Below, piece after piece: positions 46,801 to 57,443 of a stretch of 64,000 bases of DNA. A program made the translations under genes and the position numbers. The stretch covers positions 20,939,042 through 21,003,041 of the forward strand of contig OY986974.1 of NCBI GenBank assembly GCA_963920575.1, written 5' to 3'. A model generated the notes under the pieces. It was given only the letters and a program-made list of their open reading frames with translations, had not been told where the DNA came from and did no database searches. Origin of the DNA: Narthecium ossifragum (Eukaryota; Streptophyta; Magnoliopsida; Dioscoreales; Nartheciaceae). The stretch's first letter is position 1. Every line of letters begins with the position of its first letter.

Positions 46801-49800
46801 AATCATCATATGATCTAAGTTATAATTAATTGGTTTCAACAGAGAAACATTGCTAGCACATTAACTAAAATGTCTAAATAGGTTTCTAACAATGATATGG
46901 TGAAGACGAAAGAAAAACTCTACAAGCTTTCATTTGAACCAGGATTAAAAGACAAAAATTACAGTCACAAATTTAAAAGTTATTGGAGGAGAAGTCATTG
47001 GGAATATTCAAAAGTTCATTCAATCATTATATGATCTACAAGTTGTAATTACTCGGTTTCAACAGAGAAACATTGCAAGCACATTAACTAAAATGTCTAA
47101 ATAGGTTTCTAACAACTACGAAAGTTACAGGGAGTGCGAAGGAGAAAATCAATAAGACTGACCACCTCAATTTCCAAACTTATGGAAAACATCTCATAGT
47201 GAATATCATGCCCTGATCCCGACAACTTAACCTACCCCCACAATCTACTTGATCCAACAACTTGCAAGTTAAAACCTAGCATGGAGGGGATGAAAATTAT
47301 TCATGCAATCAGATACAATTGGCTTGAACAAAACTCCAGTAGATAAAGCAATTTCTTGAAGCTCTCAAAGAAACAAAAGGAACCAACTCCACTGGATATT
47401 ATGAACTTGAAGTGTTTTTAGAATCGACAGGAGAGCCAAAAGTTCAAATCTTCCTTCGGAATGTACAAAGAAAACGGAAAGATTTCCGAGCATATTCTCA
47501 CAGAATATTGCATGTGTACATATAATTGACCATAAATGCAATAGAGATACGAATCAGCAATATATGTTTTCATGTGCAAGGATAAGTTTGCCGTGGTTAA
47601 ATGGAGAAGAGGCTCCTGGAATTTATGTCATATGGTGGGAATGCGTCTATTATTCAGGGCAAACTATTGGCTAATAATATGGGCGGCTAAAATATTTGCA
47701 AGATTGATGACCAAATTATCCTTTGGTGCTATTAGGTTTGGTAGTGACCACAGTCAGCCCAAGAAGACAACCAAAATAGACAGACATTCTTTTTCAGCAT
47801 CTCGCCAATCTGGATAAGGTGATAAGGGGCCATGAAATACACTATGTTTTTTAAAGAGACAGCATGCAAATGCTCAAAAATGAAAATTCAGCAGGGGTTG
47901 CAAAGCAGCATATAACAAATAAGGTCAATTAAGAATTACACCTCTCCTGACTAGATGATCAAACATTTCTAGAACAATAAGTATAAAACTCCAAGAAAGT
48001 TTTGTGGTGGAATCCCTATAGTTTACCCTGATATCCTCTGCCATTCTTTCACTGCTGGTAAGCTGTACCCCACGTTTCAAAGCGATCTTTGCAATGGAAC
48101 TCCTTTCCCACAACTTTACCATAGCCGTAGCTAGCCCTTCATGCTGTCTACTTCTGCCTAGATACGTAACAATAAGCAACACCACGCTAAGGACAGGCAC
48201 AAAAATATGTAAATTGTGAAGGAGCAAGAATGCTTACCTAATGCAAAATGAGGAGGCAATGTCCTTGCCAGCCGCCGTAGTAATGTACCCTCTTTAAATC
48301 CAAGAGTAGATCGCACGCCATAAGGAAGAATTCGAAAAGGAGGTTTGTAACCAGGAACAACAGCTGGAAGCAAATCAGCATCCACAGGTAATGGATCATA
48401 TCCTGGCCAATCCTCATAGCGTGGACCCAGACCATCTAATAACCTGTCCACCTCAATTTCATACTTGACTTCTGGGGTTGATTCACTGCCACTCTTTTTC
48501 TCTGGAATTCTGCGACCTTCTCGAGAATAGTGAGGATATACATCCTGACTACTATCTCGAAGATCTTCAGAAGGCTTATAAGCAGCTTTTCTGAAGGCAC
48601 TGACACCATTGGTTTGTATACTTTGGTATTGTTTCTTCACTTGCTGAGGAATCTCATGACTGACACCCCTGTATAGAGACATAGAAGTTCCAGACCTCCA
48701 TATGACCAGTCCTCCTGTTTTTCTCTGGCCATTGTTGGCAACTTATGTCATTAGACTAGCATCGAGCCACTCAAGCTAGTAAAAAATGATTAGTGCAGAC
48801 GGAAGTACAGACTGATTGAGCTAGAAAAGCATCCAGATATCATAAAGATATGATTATAGTGTTTTATAGTAACCATGAACACAATATCTGAGGCAGAAAT
48901 TAGTGGTTATCGCAGTGGGACCAAACTACGCTCCCATTATCATGAATTGCAAATATGAGGAACTTCAGTTTTGAATTAGAGTTCTAATGCGTAATAACGA
49001 CTGCAAATTATGGCATCTATTGTATAACTCTTGAAATCAGTAGAGAAAGTTCAAAAAATTCCAACCTCCACAATCTCATGCATCCTTTTCATGTTAAGTG
49101 CCGGAGGGCCCTCACACTTGAGCCTCACGACCTCTTCTGTCTTCCACTTCTCATGTATCAAATCCACAATATCTTTTGTCACTCCCGCGCCGCCAATCTT
49201 TGTCTTTGACTTCGTCCGGATCGCCATATGCCGCAATCTCCTAAGCTCCCCTTCCGGAATCGTCAGCTCCGCCAATGACGCCTTGCTTATCTTCTTCCGG
49301 GCAGACTCCTCCCTAGCCCTCTCCTTCTCCTTCTCCGCCGCCGGCTTCTCCCATGGGAACCGGGCCTCCTCATGTAAATCCAACGACAACCCACCTCTCG
49401 AATCCGGCAAAACCCCATCTTCCGCGTAGAAAATATCCTCCACCGATCCCTTCTCCGGCAAAGGCCGTTCCTTTCGCTCAGTGGAGTCATCAATATACCC
49501 AAACTTCTTGAGTTTCTCAACAATCTTCTTCATGGTGCTACTGCCGGTGCTCCGGCTGGTGCCCACCTCGTCGTCGTCGCTGGACAAGCCATTGCGGTAA
49601 TCCACGACGGCTTGCGGCGTCTTGGGCAGAGCCAGGAAGTTGGGTTTCGTCCAATTCTGGATCCAAGTGGAAAGATGGCGACGATGGCTGCTGGGTTTGG
49701 ACAGAGGATGAGATTTGGGATGTGGGTTTTCGCGTCGGACGGATTTGATGCGGGAACGGAGAGGTTTGGGTGGCATGGTGGAGTGGAGGAAGAGCTGGAG

Positions 49801-49884
49801 GCGAGGGGGTTGGAGTTTGGAGAAAGAGTGGAGGGAATCGAAGAGGGCGGTGGAATGGAGGTGGCAGGAGGATACGAGAGCCAT
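43821..49884 (-). CDS. CFM3: CRM-domain splicing factor, CFM3-like, plastid-targeted
   Basis: Nine exons on the minus strand: 49066-49884, 48238-48724, 48027-48157, 46093-46443, 45394-45550, 44830-45122, 44526-44585, 44289-44378, 43821-44027. Every junction keeps phase with GT-AG ends; total 2595 nt, 864 aa, like CFM3 proteins (about 850 aa). Three CRM (CRS1-YhbY) RNA-binding domains: about residues 204-295 (with [15 protein letters not shown]), 406-500 (split by introns 2 and 3, with [18 protein letters not shown]) and 617-720 ([18 protein letters not shown]). The N-terminus from [11 protein letters not shown] is Ser/Arg-rich, as in transit peptides. The last exon is very acidic. Family members help splice group II introns in chloroplasts. 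I start at 49884 rather than an in-frame upstream ATG at 50031, because the upstream 49 codons lie in dispersed-repeat-like sequence. CFM3 is favoured over CRS1 by the C-terminal region. Confidence 0.9.
46674..47114 (-). repeat. 220-bp tandem duplication in CFM3 intron 3
   Basis: The segment starting GATATGGTGGAGACAAAAG at 46674 recurs from 46894 with about 90% identity by eye. Intron 3 is the longest of the gene (46444-48026). Confidence 0.9.
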
Positions 49885-49932
49885 GATGGCATGGAGAAAA
49901 GAGTGGTCTGCTGGGTGGGAAAGAGAATCAAA

Positions 49933-50160
49933 GTAGGGCTGGCAATTCGGGTTCAAACCCGACCTTGCCTGACCTGGGATTAGCGGGTTCGGGTTGAGTG
50001 GGTATATTGCTACGGATCGAAAACGGGTCAAATCATTTATGATCCGTCAATATTGTGAGTTGGATTGGGTAACTCAGCTGAGTCGTGACCCGTTTAATCA
50101 CCTAACAGCTAGGATGGCTAGGGTTGAGTCTGGTTATAAATTTATAGAATAAAGTTTTAT
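49933..50160. other. dispersed-repeat-like sequence upstream of CFM3
   Basis: Starts AGGGCTGGCAATTCGGGTTC and is rich in GGGTTCGGG and GACCCG motifs like those in several plant DNA transposons. Ends are not resolved. It lies about 50 bp before the CFM3 ATG, so it could be part of the promoter or leader. Confidence 0.4.
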
Positions 50161-50166
50161 GTACAT

Positions 50167-50274
50167 GATCACGTGTCACGTGATCGGTAGTGAGTACCGA
50201 TTAATTGATCTATTAAATCGATAATGAAATACCGATGAATTAATTCAACTAATCGGTACCTCATTACCGATCCG
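50167..50274. repeat. palindrome with two G-boxes and adjacent foldback
   Basis: A 19-bp palindrome GATCACGTGTCACGTGATC (50167-50185) holds two CACGTG G-boxes. Next to it, arms ATCGGTAGTGAGTACCGATTA (about 50183-50203) and TAATCGGTACCTCATTACCGAT (about 50252-50273) are inverted with few mismatches. About 290 bp upstream of CFM3. Confidence 0.75.
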
Positions 50275-50771
50275 ATCATTGACAAATTCAATAGATTTAT
50301 TAGTGTTTACATCAAATCTAGTAAACTTATTCACTGGTACATCACAATATGATGTTTTAATGGGTAAACACCATTTTAAGATAGTTATGGGAGGTTAGGT
50401 ATTTTGCATGACACTTTTACCCTTACTTCATATATATTACATATTTGAGGCATCATATATAGTTGTATTCAATTAATGGCAGTTATGAGTTGTTTTATTT
50501 CCATTTTTGGTGTGATTCATGCAAATCGGTTTCGATTTGATGACAAATCGGTTTGGATTGGTTTCGATTTGATGACATCATGATTATTTCATTTCTTTTC
50601 ATGATTATATTAATGAAAAAGAGAGAAAGTGAATACTAAAAAAAGATAAGAGAAGAGAGTACCAGTGAATACATTCATGTATAATTTGCAAACAATGTAT
50701 GAGCAAATATTACTTTTTTATAAGGATTAATAGAGGTATTCTCTTTTACAAAGAAAATACTGATAGGTATT

Positions 50772-50971
50772 NNNNNNNNNNNNNNNNNNNNNNNNNNNNN
50801 NNNNNNNNNNNNNNNNNNNNNNNNNNNNNNNNNNNNNNNNNNNNNNNNNNNNNNNNNNNNNNNNNNNNNNNNNNNNNNNNNNNNNNNNNNNNNNNNNNNN
50901 NNNNNNNNNNNNNNNNNNNNNNNNNNNNNNNNNNNNNNNNNNNNNNNNNNNNNNNNNNNNNNNNNNNNNNN
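50772..50971. other. assembly gap, 200 N
   Basis: Run of exactly 200 N. ORFs drawn across it are meaningless. Confidence 1.
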
Positions 50972-52142
50972 AGGAATTCACGCCCAGGCAGTTTCCCATG
51001 GCTCAGGCGCCAGATGAACTGCTTCACACGAGGCCCTACCGGCAACCTTCACAGATTACTCCAGGAAGCATCTTCTCCACTCTCCCTCACCAAACCTTTG
51101 AGCTTCATCAAGAGCAAATAAACTGATTTAGAAGTTATGGGACCTGGAGGACCATAGGCCCAACGACAGCTATCCATGCCTTGTCGCACTTCAATCTTCC
51201 TCACTTGGTCAGCTAACAAAGGATGAAGACAGGTGCACAACCGGCCTTCATTCCAAACACCCTCATGTAGGAAATGCTTCACCCTTTCTGTAGCCCAATC
51301 AACCTCCATATTGATAAATGTAGGTCGTTTATCCAAAGGATCCTCAAGAACCCAAGAATCACTTACAAAGCTGAGTCGGCTATGAATTCCAGGAGTACAA
51401 GATAGACCGTTGCGTAGACTATTGGCTGCACAACATAACTGCCGCCAATGCATAGAGCAGGTACGAGGGTCTCTAATAGATGGCAACACCTCAGGCCAAC
51501 GATATTTAGCTCTAGCCAAACATGTCCAAACATTTAATCGATTATTAAGAAAATTAGACATCCGCTTGACTTTCAACGCGAGCTGCCAAACACGAAAGTT
51601 CCGCAAACCCAACCCACCAACCTCTTTAGGCAAACATACCTTGCCCCAGGCCACTACATTCATCCCCGACCGCCGCCCTTGCCAAAGGAAGTCTCGGCAG
51701 ATCGTCTCCATACTCTGTAACACCCCTATCGGAATATCCGTCGTCGCCATCACAAAAGCTGGGATCGATTGAAGGACCGATTGCACAAGCACGACACGCC
51801 CCGGTTCAGAAATGTACCTCCCCTGTCAAGAAAGAACCCAACCGGTCATTTTATCCAGAATCTTCGCAAAATCGGCCCGCCGAGGCTTTTTGATACACAA
51901 CGGTACACCCAGATAATCCCACACCCCCACAGCTTCGGCAAGGCCCAAGATATGGCAAATTGTAGTCTTCCTGTCGAGATCAACAGTAGGCGAGAAATGA
52001 ATGCTTGATTTCAAAACATTCATTTCCAATCCAGACAAAGCTCGAAATGAAAGCAACTTCTGTTTAAGCTTTCGGGCTTCCATACAAGTTGCGGCAGTCA
52101 CAATCATACAATCATCGGCATAAAACAGATGCGAAGAAGGTA
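50972..52142 (-). pseudogene. LINE (L1-type) reverse transcriptase fragment
   Basis: Minus strand. The upstream piece (about 52142-51826) has the RT catalytic FYADDCMIVTAAT (YADD) and LSGLEMNVLKSSI. The next frame (51792-51049) has DFLWQGRRSGMNVVAWGKVC and VGGLGLRNFRVWQLALKVKR, the C-terminal RT region of plant LINEs. Beyond it VGPRVKQFIWRLSHGKLP is the zf-RVT part, which runs into the N gap. Frames break near 51800-51830 and 51049. The 5' two thirds (endonuclease, RT palm start) are missing; similarity stops at about 52142. Confidence 0.85.
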
Positions 52143-53010
52143 AGTCATGTCATCCTTGGTATATTTATAGGTAAAGTAGCTGAGTGTAAATAGTATCAGA
52201 CCTAAGTACTATCCTAAATGCTTAAGCCAATTTTTGATTTGTGACCAATTTAAGCATATCAGAGCCAACTGGGCTAATCCTGATCACCAAGCATTGATAA
52301 AATTAGAGCTCAATTGCTTCCCGAATAAACCAAAAGTACTTATGTTCTTGATGTTTGTTCAATCACAACTCGCTAGGAAATATATACTAAATAACTTATG
52401 TGGCGGAAGAATAAGCCTGAATTAGAAGATAAAAGAAGAATGGGTTAATGAAGGAGCATTAAAGAAGCTTAATTTTCTTCTGTTTTTTTTTATTACTTGA
52501 TCTTAAAGCTGGGAATAACAAGATCCGACTACAATACCACCCAAATCAGGATTCACAGTCAACCGGAAAGGACTGCCCAAAACCATAGCAACAATACTCA
52601 TAAATATAAACCAACTTACCTTATTTCATCATTCAAGGAGGAAAAACAAACCAAAACACGCCATGGGTCAAGAATCAAAGACACCACCACCTCATAGTGG
52701 TGTAAAAATGGGTCGGATTGGTCCTGGCATGGCCCAGCACTCCACATGGGGTGCTTGACTTGACCTGAGATGAAATGAATGGGCCGTGCAATGGAAAGGA
52801 GAAGAGAGTTGAATGATTCTCTTTTGGACTGCCGAAATTAGCTTTTGCGACTGTACTTGAGCCTCCATTAGAGACTTCACTGATTCCTTTCTCGAGCGTG
52901 AGCGAGTATCCTCTAAATTAGCACGAGTGATTCCCCGACTGTATTTCATATACAATTTTCCCTCCCTTAATATCAATCCAACTATCCAAGTTCCTTTGCA
53001 TCCCTTTCCT
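52143..53010. other. intergenic, unassigned
   Basis: AT-rich; short ORFs without recognisable domains. A TGGCATGGCCCAGCACTCC patch near 52724 resembles GC-rich transposon ends but is not resolved. Confidence 0.4.
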
Positions 53011-53920
53011 AATTGATCTTCAAATTTACGTATGTCGGCCTTCTACGAACTGGTTAATACAATGCTCACCTCACATGGACGGAATTCATGTAGTAGGGTG
53101 TGTTTGGTTGCCCATATCAGCTGTTGCAGTGCACCAACTATTGGACTGTATAGTAGGTAATGTTGAAATAAAGAATCGACCCTCTATTTGGTTGCCTACA
53201 TTATTTGATGTTGCATCAACTAATCGGGTGTTTGGTTGGCTGATATTTATGAAGCTGATTCTGATATCAACCAATATTCTATTTGGTTTCCAGTTGTAGG
53301 ATCCGGTGGATTTTTTAATTGTTTGCAACAGCTTTGGCTATTGTTGGGTGATTTTTCTACTCATAAGACCATTTGACCACTGAAAGTCCAAGAGAGGTGA
53401 ATTGGAACTTTTATGATAATTCGATAAATGAAAACCTAAGTAGAAGGAGTTTATAGCTTGAATGCTTGTTAAATGAAATGAAAAGCTAATAAAACAAGCA
53501 AGAATATGATTGTAAATGAGTTAGAAGGATTGCACCGAGTTTTATAGTAGTTCGACCCAATTCTTGATCTACGTCCAGCTCGCTCAATATCCTTCTTAAG
53601 GTTCCACTACTTGTAAACTTCTTACAAGCATTTCTCTAAGATTTTGAATGCTTTGTAACCTTACAATCGACTCCAAGCAACTCTTTGATTTCTTACAAAA
53701 TTCTTCTTCACGCTCGAAAAAGGTTTACAAGGGTTTAGCTCTCAAGTAATAATGAAAAATGAAGACTATGCTTGCCCAAACGCTCTAAAATAATAACAAT
53801 CCATCATATGTAAGTTTATAACTCAAAACTACTTATACTAGGCCTTCAACCCGTCTAAAAATAGGCTTCAACGGCTTCCTGTATTTTCCCAACAGCTCTA
53901 TTTTTGACTCTGCGTATGTT

Positions 53921-54025
53921 GACGGTCGATCCATGCATCGACCGTCACTTCAGCCGTCTAGCTCAAAAAGCAACCTTCATTGTTTACGGTTGATCCACAC
54001 ATCAACCGTCATATCTACCGTCAAC
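53921..54025. repeat. GGTCGATC-type palindromes
   Basis: A perfect 26-bp palindrome (53921-53946, GACGGTCGATCC at its start) and a related one at 53986-54009 (ACGGTTGATCC...). The central 21 bp of the first is identical to part of the minisatellite in solo LTR A2 (9146-9166). Confidence 0.85.
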
Positions 54026-54078
54026 TTCTGTGAGGAAATGATGCATTCAGGATCGATGCTTGGATTGACCTTCAATCT

Positions 54079-54303
54079 TCAACCTTGATCAACAAGGCTC
54101 GTAATCGAAGTGGAACTATGTTGCGCGTCGTCGAGGGAGCCGCACCTGCTGTACGCGAAGATAAGGTTGTTGGCGTGGAAGCGATTCCAAGCGAGGTCGG
54201 AGACGACGAAGAGGGTGTAGGCATGACGGAGGAGGGAGAGATGATTGGTGGTGTATGCGATGCGGATGCCTGATCTGGTTGACGTTGATGCTAGAGGGCT
54301 CAC
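54079..54303 (-). pseudogene. PPR protein fragment
   Basis: 74 codons with a pentatricopeptide signature NNLIFAYSRCGSLDDAQ preceded by RHAYTLFVVSDLAWNRFHA. PPR proteins bind organelle RNA. Upstream sequence to about 54404 looks like the same gene in another frame. The fragment is cut at the right by a hAT insertion and has no neighbouring repeats, so it is a broken or captured piece. Confidence 0.55.
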
Positions 54304-54412
54304 CGACGTTGATGCCGGGGGGAGTGCTCCCTAGCTTCCACGCCTTTGGAGACTGGACGTTGACGACGAAGGAGAGGAGAGGTGGCGGAGTGAAAGGGTT
54401 TCGGTGCCCAGG

Positions 54413-55810
54413 CAGGGGCGGATCTATGAGTGGGATGCACCAGGCTGTAGCCCTGGCAGCCCACATGAAAATTCTCAAAATGTCTATAAATTTAACCCAT
54501 TTAAATTTAATATAACACATTAAGCCCAACCTAGTCTAATGGCTAGCCCACCAGCCCCCCCAGTCCTGAGTCATAATTAAAAAGAGTTAAAATTAAAAAC
54601 TAGGTGTTAGTGACATCATCATGCCCAACCAGTCCTCTCAGAGAGTCAAAATTAGTCAAAATTAAAAAGCTAGGTGTTAGTGACATCATCGTACGAACTA
54701 GTGTTTGCCTGCTAGGTCTAGTAAATAGGGGGGCAGCCTGCTGGGTCTAGTAGGAGGGCGGCATGCTGGGTCTACTAAATAGGGGGCGGCTGAGGCATTG
54801 GGCGACAACGAAATCCGTAATTTGAACGGCTGTCCCGAATTCAATATTGTGTAGGGGTGAAATCCGTAGATCTACGGCCATGCTCTCCCGAATTCAATAT
54901 TGGGCAGCTATCGGTTGAGGTATTATACACAAATACCTAATTTCTATTTCTCTCTCTCTCATCTCCTTTTCTCAAATTAAATCCCTAATTTTGGATTCCT
55001 TGAAATTTTTGAGATCACTATCACATCTCTTCCATGATGCCATCAGTTTCATGTAAGGGATAGGGGGAGATTTGATCTCTTCTTCGTCGAAAGAGAGGTA
55101 ACATCATTATTTGTATTTCTCTATTTGTGTTTTGGTGATTTTTACATATTTTTGGAGACTGGTGGATTGATTTTGTGTATTTTAATGATGGAATTGATCC
55201 CATATGGAATTGACATAGATGAGATAATTGACGAATTCTATGCTCAAAAGAATCGTCGGGGCCAACATTGATAGTGTGAGTTTACACATTTTAATTTATT
55301 CACATTTGTTTACTCGTTCATCAAAATGTTTGCTAGGCATATAATTTATTCACATAGTATTTGATTCTTGCAGGACACCCATGGGTTCAAGACTTCAAGT
55401 TAATATCGTGGCTTCTGATAGCCCCTTGATTTTATTATTTTGTTTTTCTTAAAAGCAATTTTCTACAACGTACAAGGTAAAGAAAACGACCCTGAAAGGT
55501 TAGTAGTTGCATAATTGAGAGATTAGATCCCACTTGTAATTTTTTGTTTTCAAAATTATTTTATGAATTATTTTACTATTCAGAAAAGAATGTGCTTTGA
55601 ATATTGATAACATTACTTGAGCATTTACTGTTTGGATATAGTCTCTTGTTCTTGTGTAGAGTAACAATAACTGAAACATAGAATCAGATTTTTTGAAATC
55701 CATTAGAGATATTACATTAAAATGTGAGCTTGTGATTGGTATAGTTTCCATCATGCAAATCATTAGGATCGTGTTAGCCCATGCGGACTTTAAATCCTAG
55801 ATCCGCCCTG
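54413..55810. mobile_element. non-autonomous hAT, 1.4 kb
   Basis: Terminal repeats CAGGGGCGGATCTA and TAGATCCGCCCTG, flanked by a perfect 8-bp target duplication TGCCCAGG (54405-54412, 55811-55818). No transposase domain inside; contains short internal repeats (GCTAGGTGTTAGTGACATCATC at about 54600 and 54670). Confidence 0.9.
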
Positions 55811-56109
55811 TGCCCAGGGCTTGGGCGATGGATGAGTGGAGTGCATCACACGATGGTGCATCGCGACATCTCACTGATTCGGGTGCATGGTGCGATGCTG
55901 CATCTGGGTAGGTTGTATGGTCCGATGCATCCTAATCAAACAATGGATATGACCCTGATGTTGTATCAGGCGATTCAGCACCGTCTGATTCGCCCAACCA
56001 AACAGCACCGCGCGTAATAGTAGCTGCTTACCATCACAGAATCAGCAGCGCACTAGACAATTGATCTTCAAATTTACGTACGTACGTTGGCATTTTGAAC
56101 TTATGATCT

Positions 56110-56865
56110 GTGCAAACTATATTCAGTGAGCCACATGATCAGCAACGCACTAGACACTTCATCACAGAATCACAAGGCCCACTGACCCAGCTTGTGGAGG
56201 AAGAAGAGAAAGCACAAGGTCTTCACGCAAACCGATCCTTTCTCTCCGCCTTGCAATTGGAATTGGTTCCATTCCTAGTCTCCCACGCAAGATATCATCC
56301 TCAGGACCTCAGAAGCAAAGAACCATTGCCCCTCCTCCATTGTTCCATAAATCAGATGGCCCAACGAATCGTCACATCATTCAAGATGGCCTCTGGCACG
56401 AGCAGCGACGAGCGCAACCTGCAGCAACTAGAGCAAGAGGTCCATGGCATGATCTCAAAGCTCACTGACAAACTCGCAGCTCTTGGAAAATCCAAGGCCT
56501 CGCCAAACACCAGCCAGGAATCCGAAGAAGCTGATAATGGCGTGAGGATCATCACGCTGGCTGGAGGAAACAAAGGAGCCACCATGAGAGCTGCTGGCTT
56601 GGATGAACTGGTCGACGCCCAAGGGATTGTCCACGGCGACGACGAGAATCTGAGTGCCTATACGAACAGCAACTATCAGGCCGTCAACAACTCGATCATG
56701 CTTGGAGGGAGCTGCGCCGCGGAGGACCCCGGAGTTCACATAGTCATCTCTGAGGACTACGTCGTCCAGGAGTATGCTGAAGAGAAAGATATGCATGCAA
56801 AGAAGGACAAGTTAAAGAAGGCTACCTCCTCCAAAGAAGAGCATCCACATGAGGAGCTATTTTAG
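56110..56865 (+). CDS. acidic protein of unknown function
   Basis: Open frame of 251 codons. The first 90 residues look like untranslated or poorly conserved sequence; internal ATGs at 56356 and 56386 would give 169 or 159 aa, and I favour MASGTSSDERN at 56386. From there the protein has a heptad-like LQQLEQEVHGMISKLTDKLAAL coiled coil, a central ITLAGGNKGATMRAAG segment and a Lys/Glu-rich end (EEKDMHAKKDKLKKATSSKEE). It reads like a real plant protein (even codon use, no internal stops), but I do not recognise a domain. Single exon. No sign of transposon origin although the block at its left is transposon-rich. Confidence 0.6.
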   Translation: MQTIFSEPHDQQRTRHFITESQGPLTQLVEEEEKAQGLHANRSFLSALQLELVPFLVSHARYHPQDLRSKEPLPLLHCSINQMAQRIVTSFKMASGTSSDERNLQQLEQEVHGMISKLTDKLAALGKSKASPNTSQESEEADNGVRIITLAGGNKGATMRAAGLDELVDAQGIVHGDDENLSAYTNSNYQAVNNSIMLGGSCAAEDPGVHIVISEDYVVQEYAEEKDMHAKKDKLKKATSSKEEHPHEELF

Positions 56866-57443
56866 AGACTATTTAGGTTTACATGGCAAATATTTTCTAC
56901 CTGAAAAAATATTCTTATTTATGAATAATAAAACTTCTTTAATTTTCATATATACGTAAAAAATAAATATCTGTGCGCATGCACTTCACATATATATATG
57001 AATCGATAATCGACCTATCGGTAGCCCACTATCGATAGGTTGGACATGTTTATCAGTAGCCCACTACCAATAGACATGTATTGAATCGGTAGCTATGCAG
57101 TGCACATAATCAACACTCATATGTAAAAATCTAAAAATCAAAGCTAATTAGAATAGAATAATATATGTATAAAAGATTTTACGATTAATTTTATATGTTA
57201 TTTTTTTGGGAATAGAAAATGGTGGGCCATATCACGCATCTTAATGGGTACCCACTAAAATGGTGGATTAATTTTACATGTTATTCCTTCCTCTTTTATA
57301 TTGCTACTATCTTCACCGTTACTCCTTTATACGAGTATATATATAAGATCGGACCCATTCTAGAGGTATCACTCGATCCTCTGGTCGGCGATCATCTATC
57401 GCTTTTAGATCGACGAGAAGTGTCGGCGATCAGAGAGCGATCC
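56866..57443. other. intergenic with UEV1 promoter
   Basis: AT-rich. A TATA-like TATATATATAAG is at 57336-57347, about 100 bp before the UEV1 ATG. Short palindromes (CCTATCGGTAGCCCACTATCGATAGG-like) are near 57015-57041. No ORF supported. Confidence 0.55.

Larger units (their letters stand above)
53011..56080. other. composite transposon block between 22-bp direct repeats
   Basis: An identical 22-bp sequence lies at 53011-53032 and 56059-56080. Between them are TGTTTGGTTG-type MITE ends (53100 and 53227 rightward; 55990-56008 leftward), an LTR-like stretch (about 53330-54075), a PPR fragment and a non-autonomous hAT. The copies may be a long target duplication or a repair product. Confidence 0.5.

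Noticed and set aside
46674..47114. Link between the two 220-bp tandem duplications (LTR and CFM3 intron)
   Set aside because: Same period but no sequence similarity; treated as coincidence.
49882..50031. Upstream in-frame ATG of the CFM3 gene at 50031
   Set aside because: The extra 49 codons lie in dispersed-repeat-like sequence and precede a more typical transit-peptide start.
50699..51121. ORFs spanning the N run
   Set aside because: They are drawn through unknown bases.
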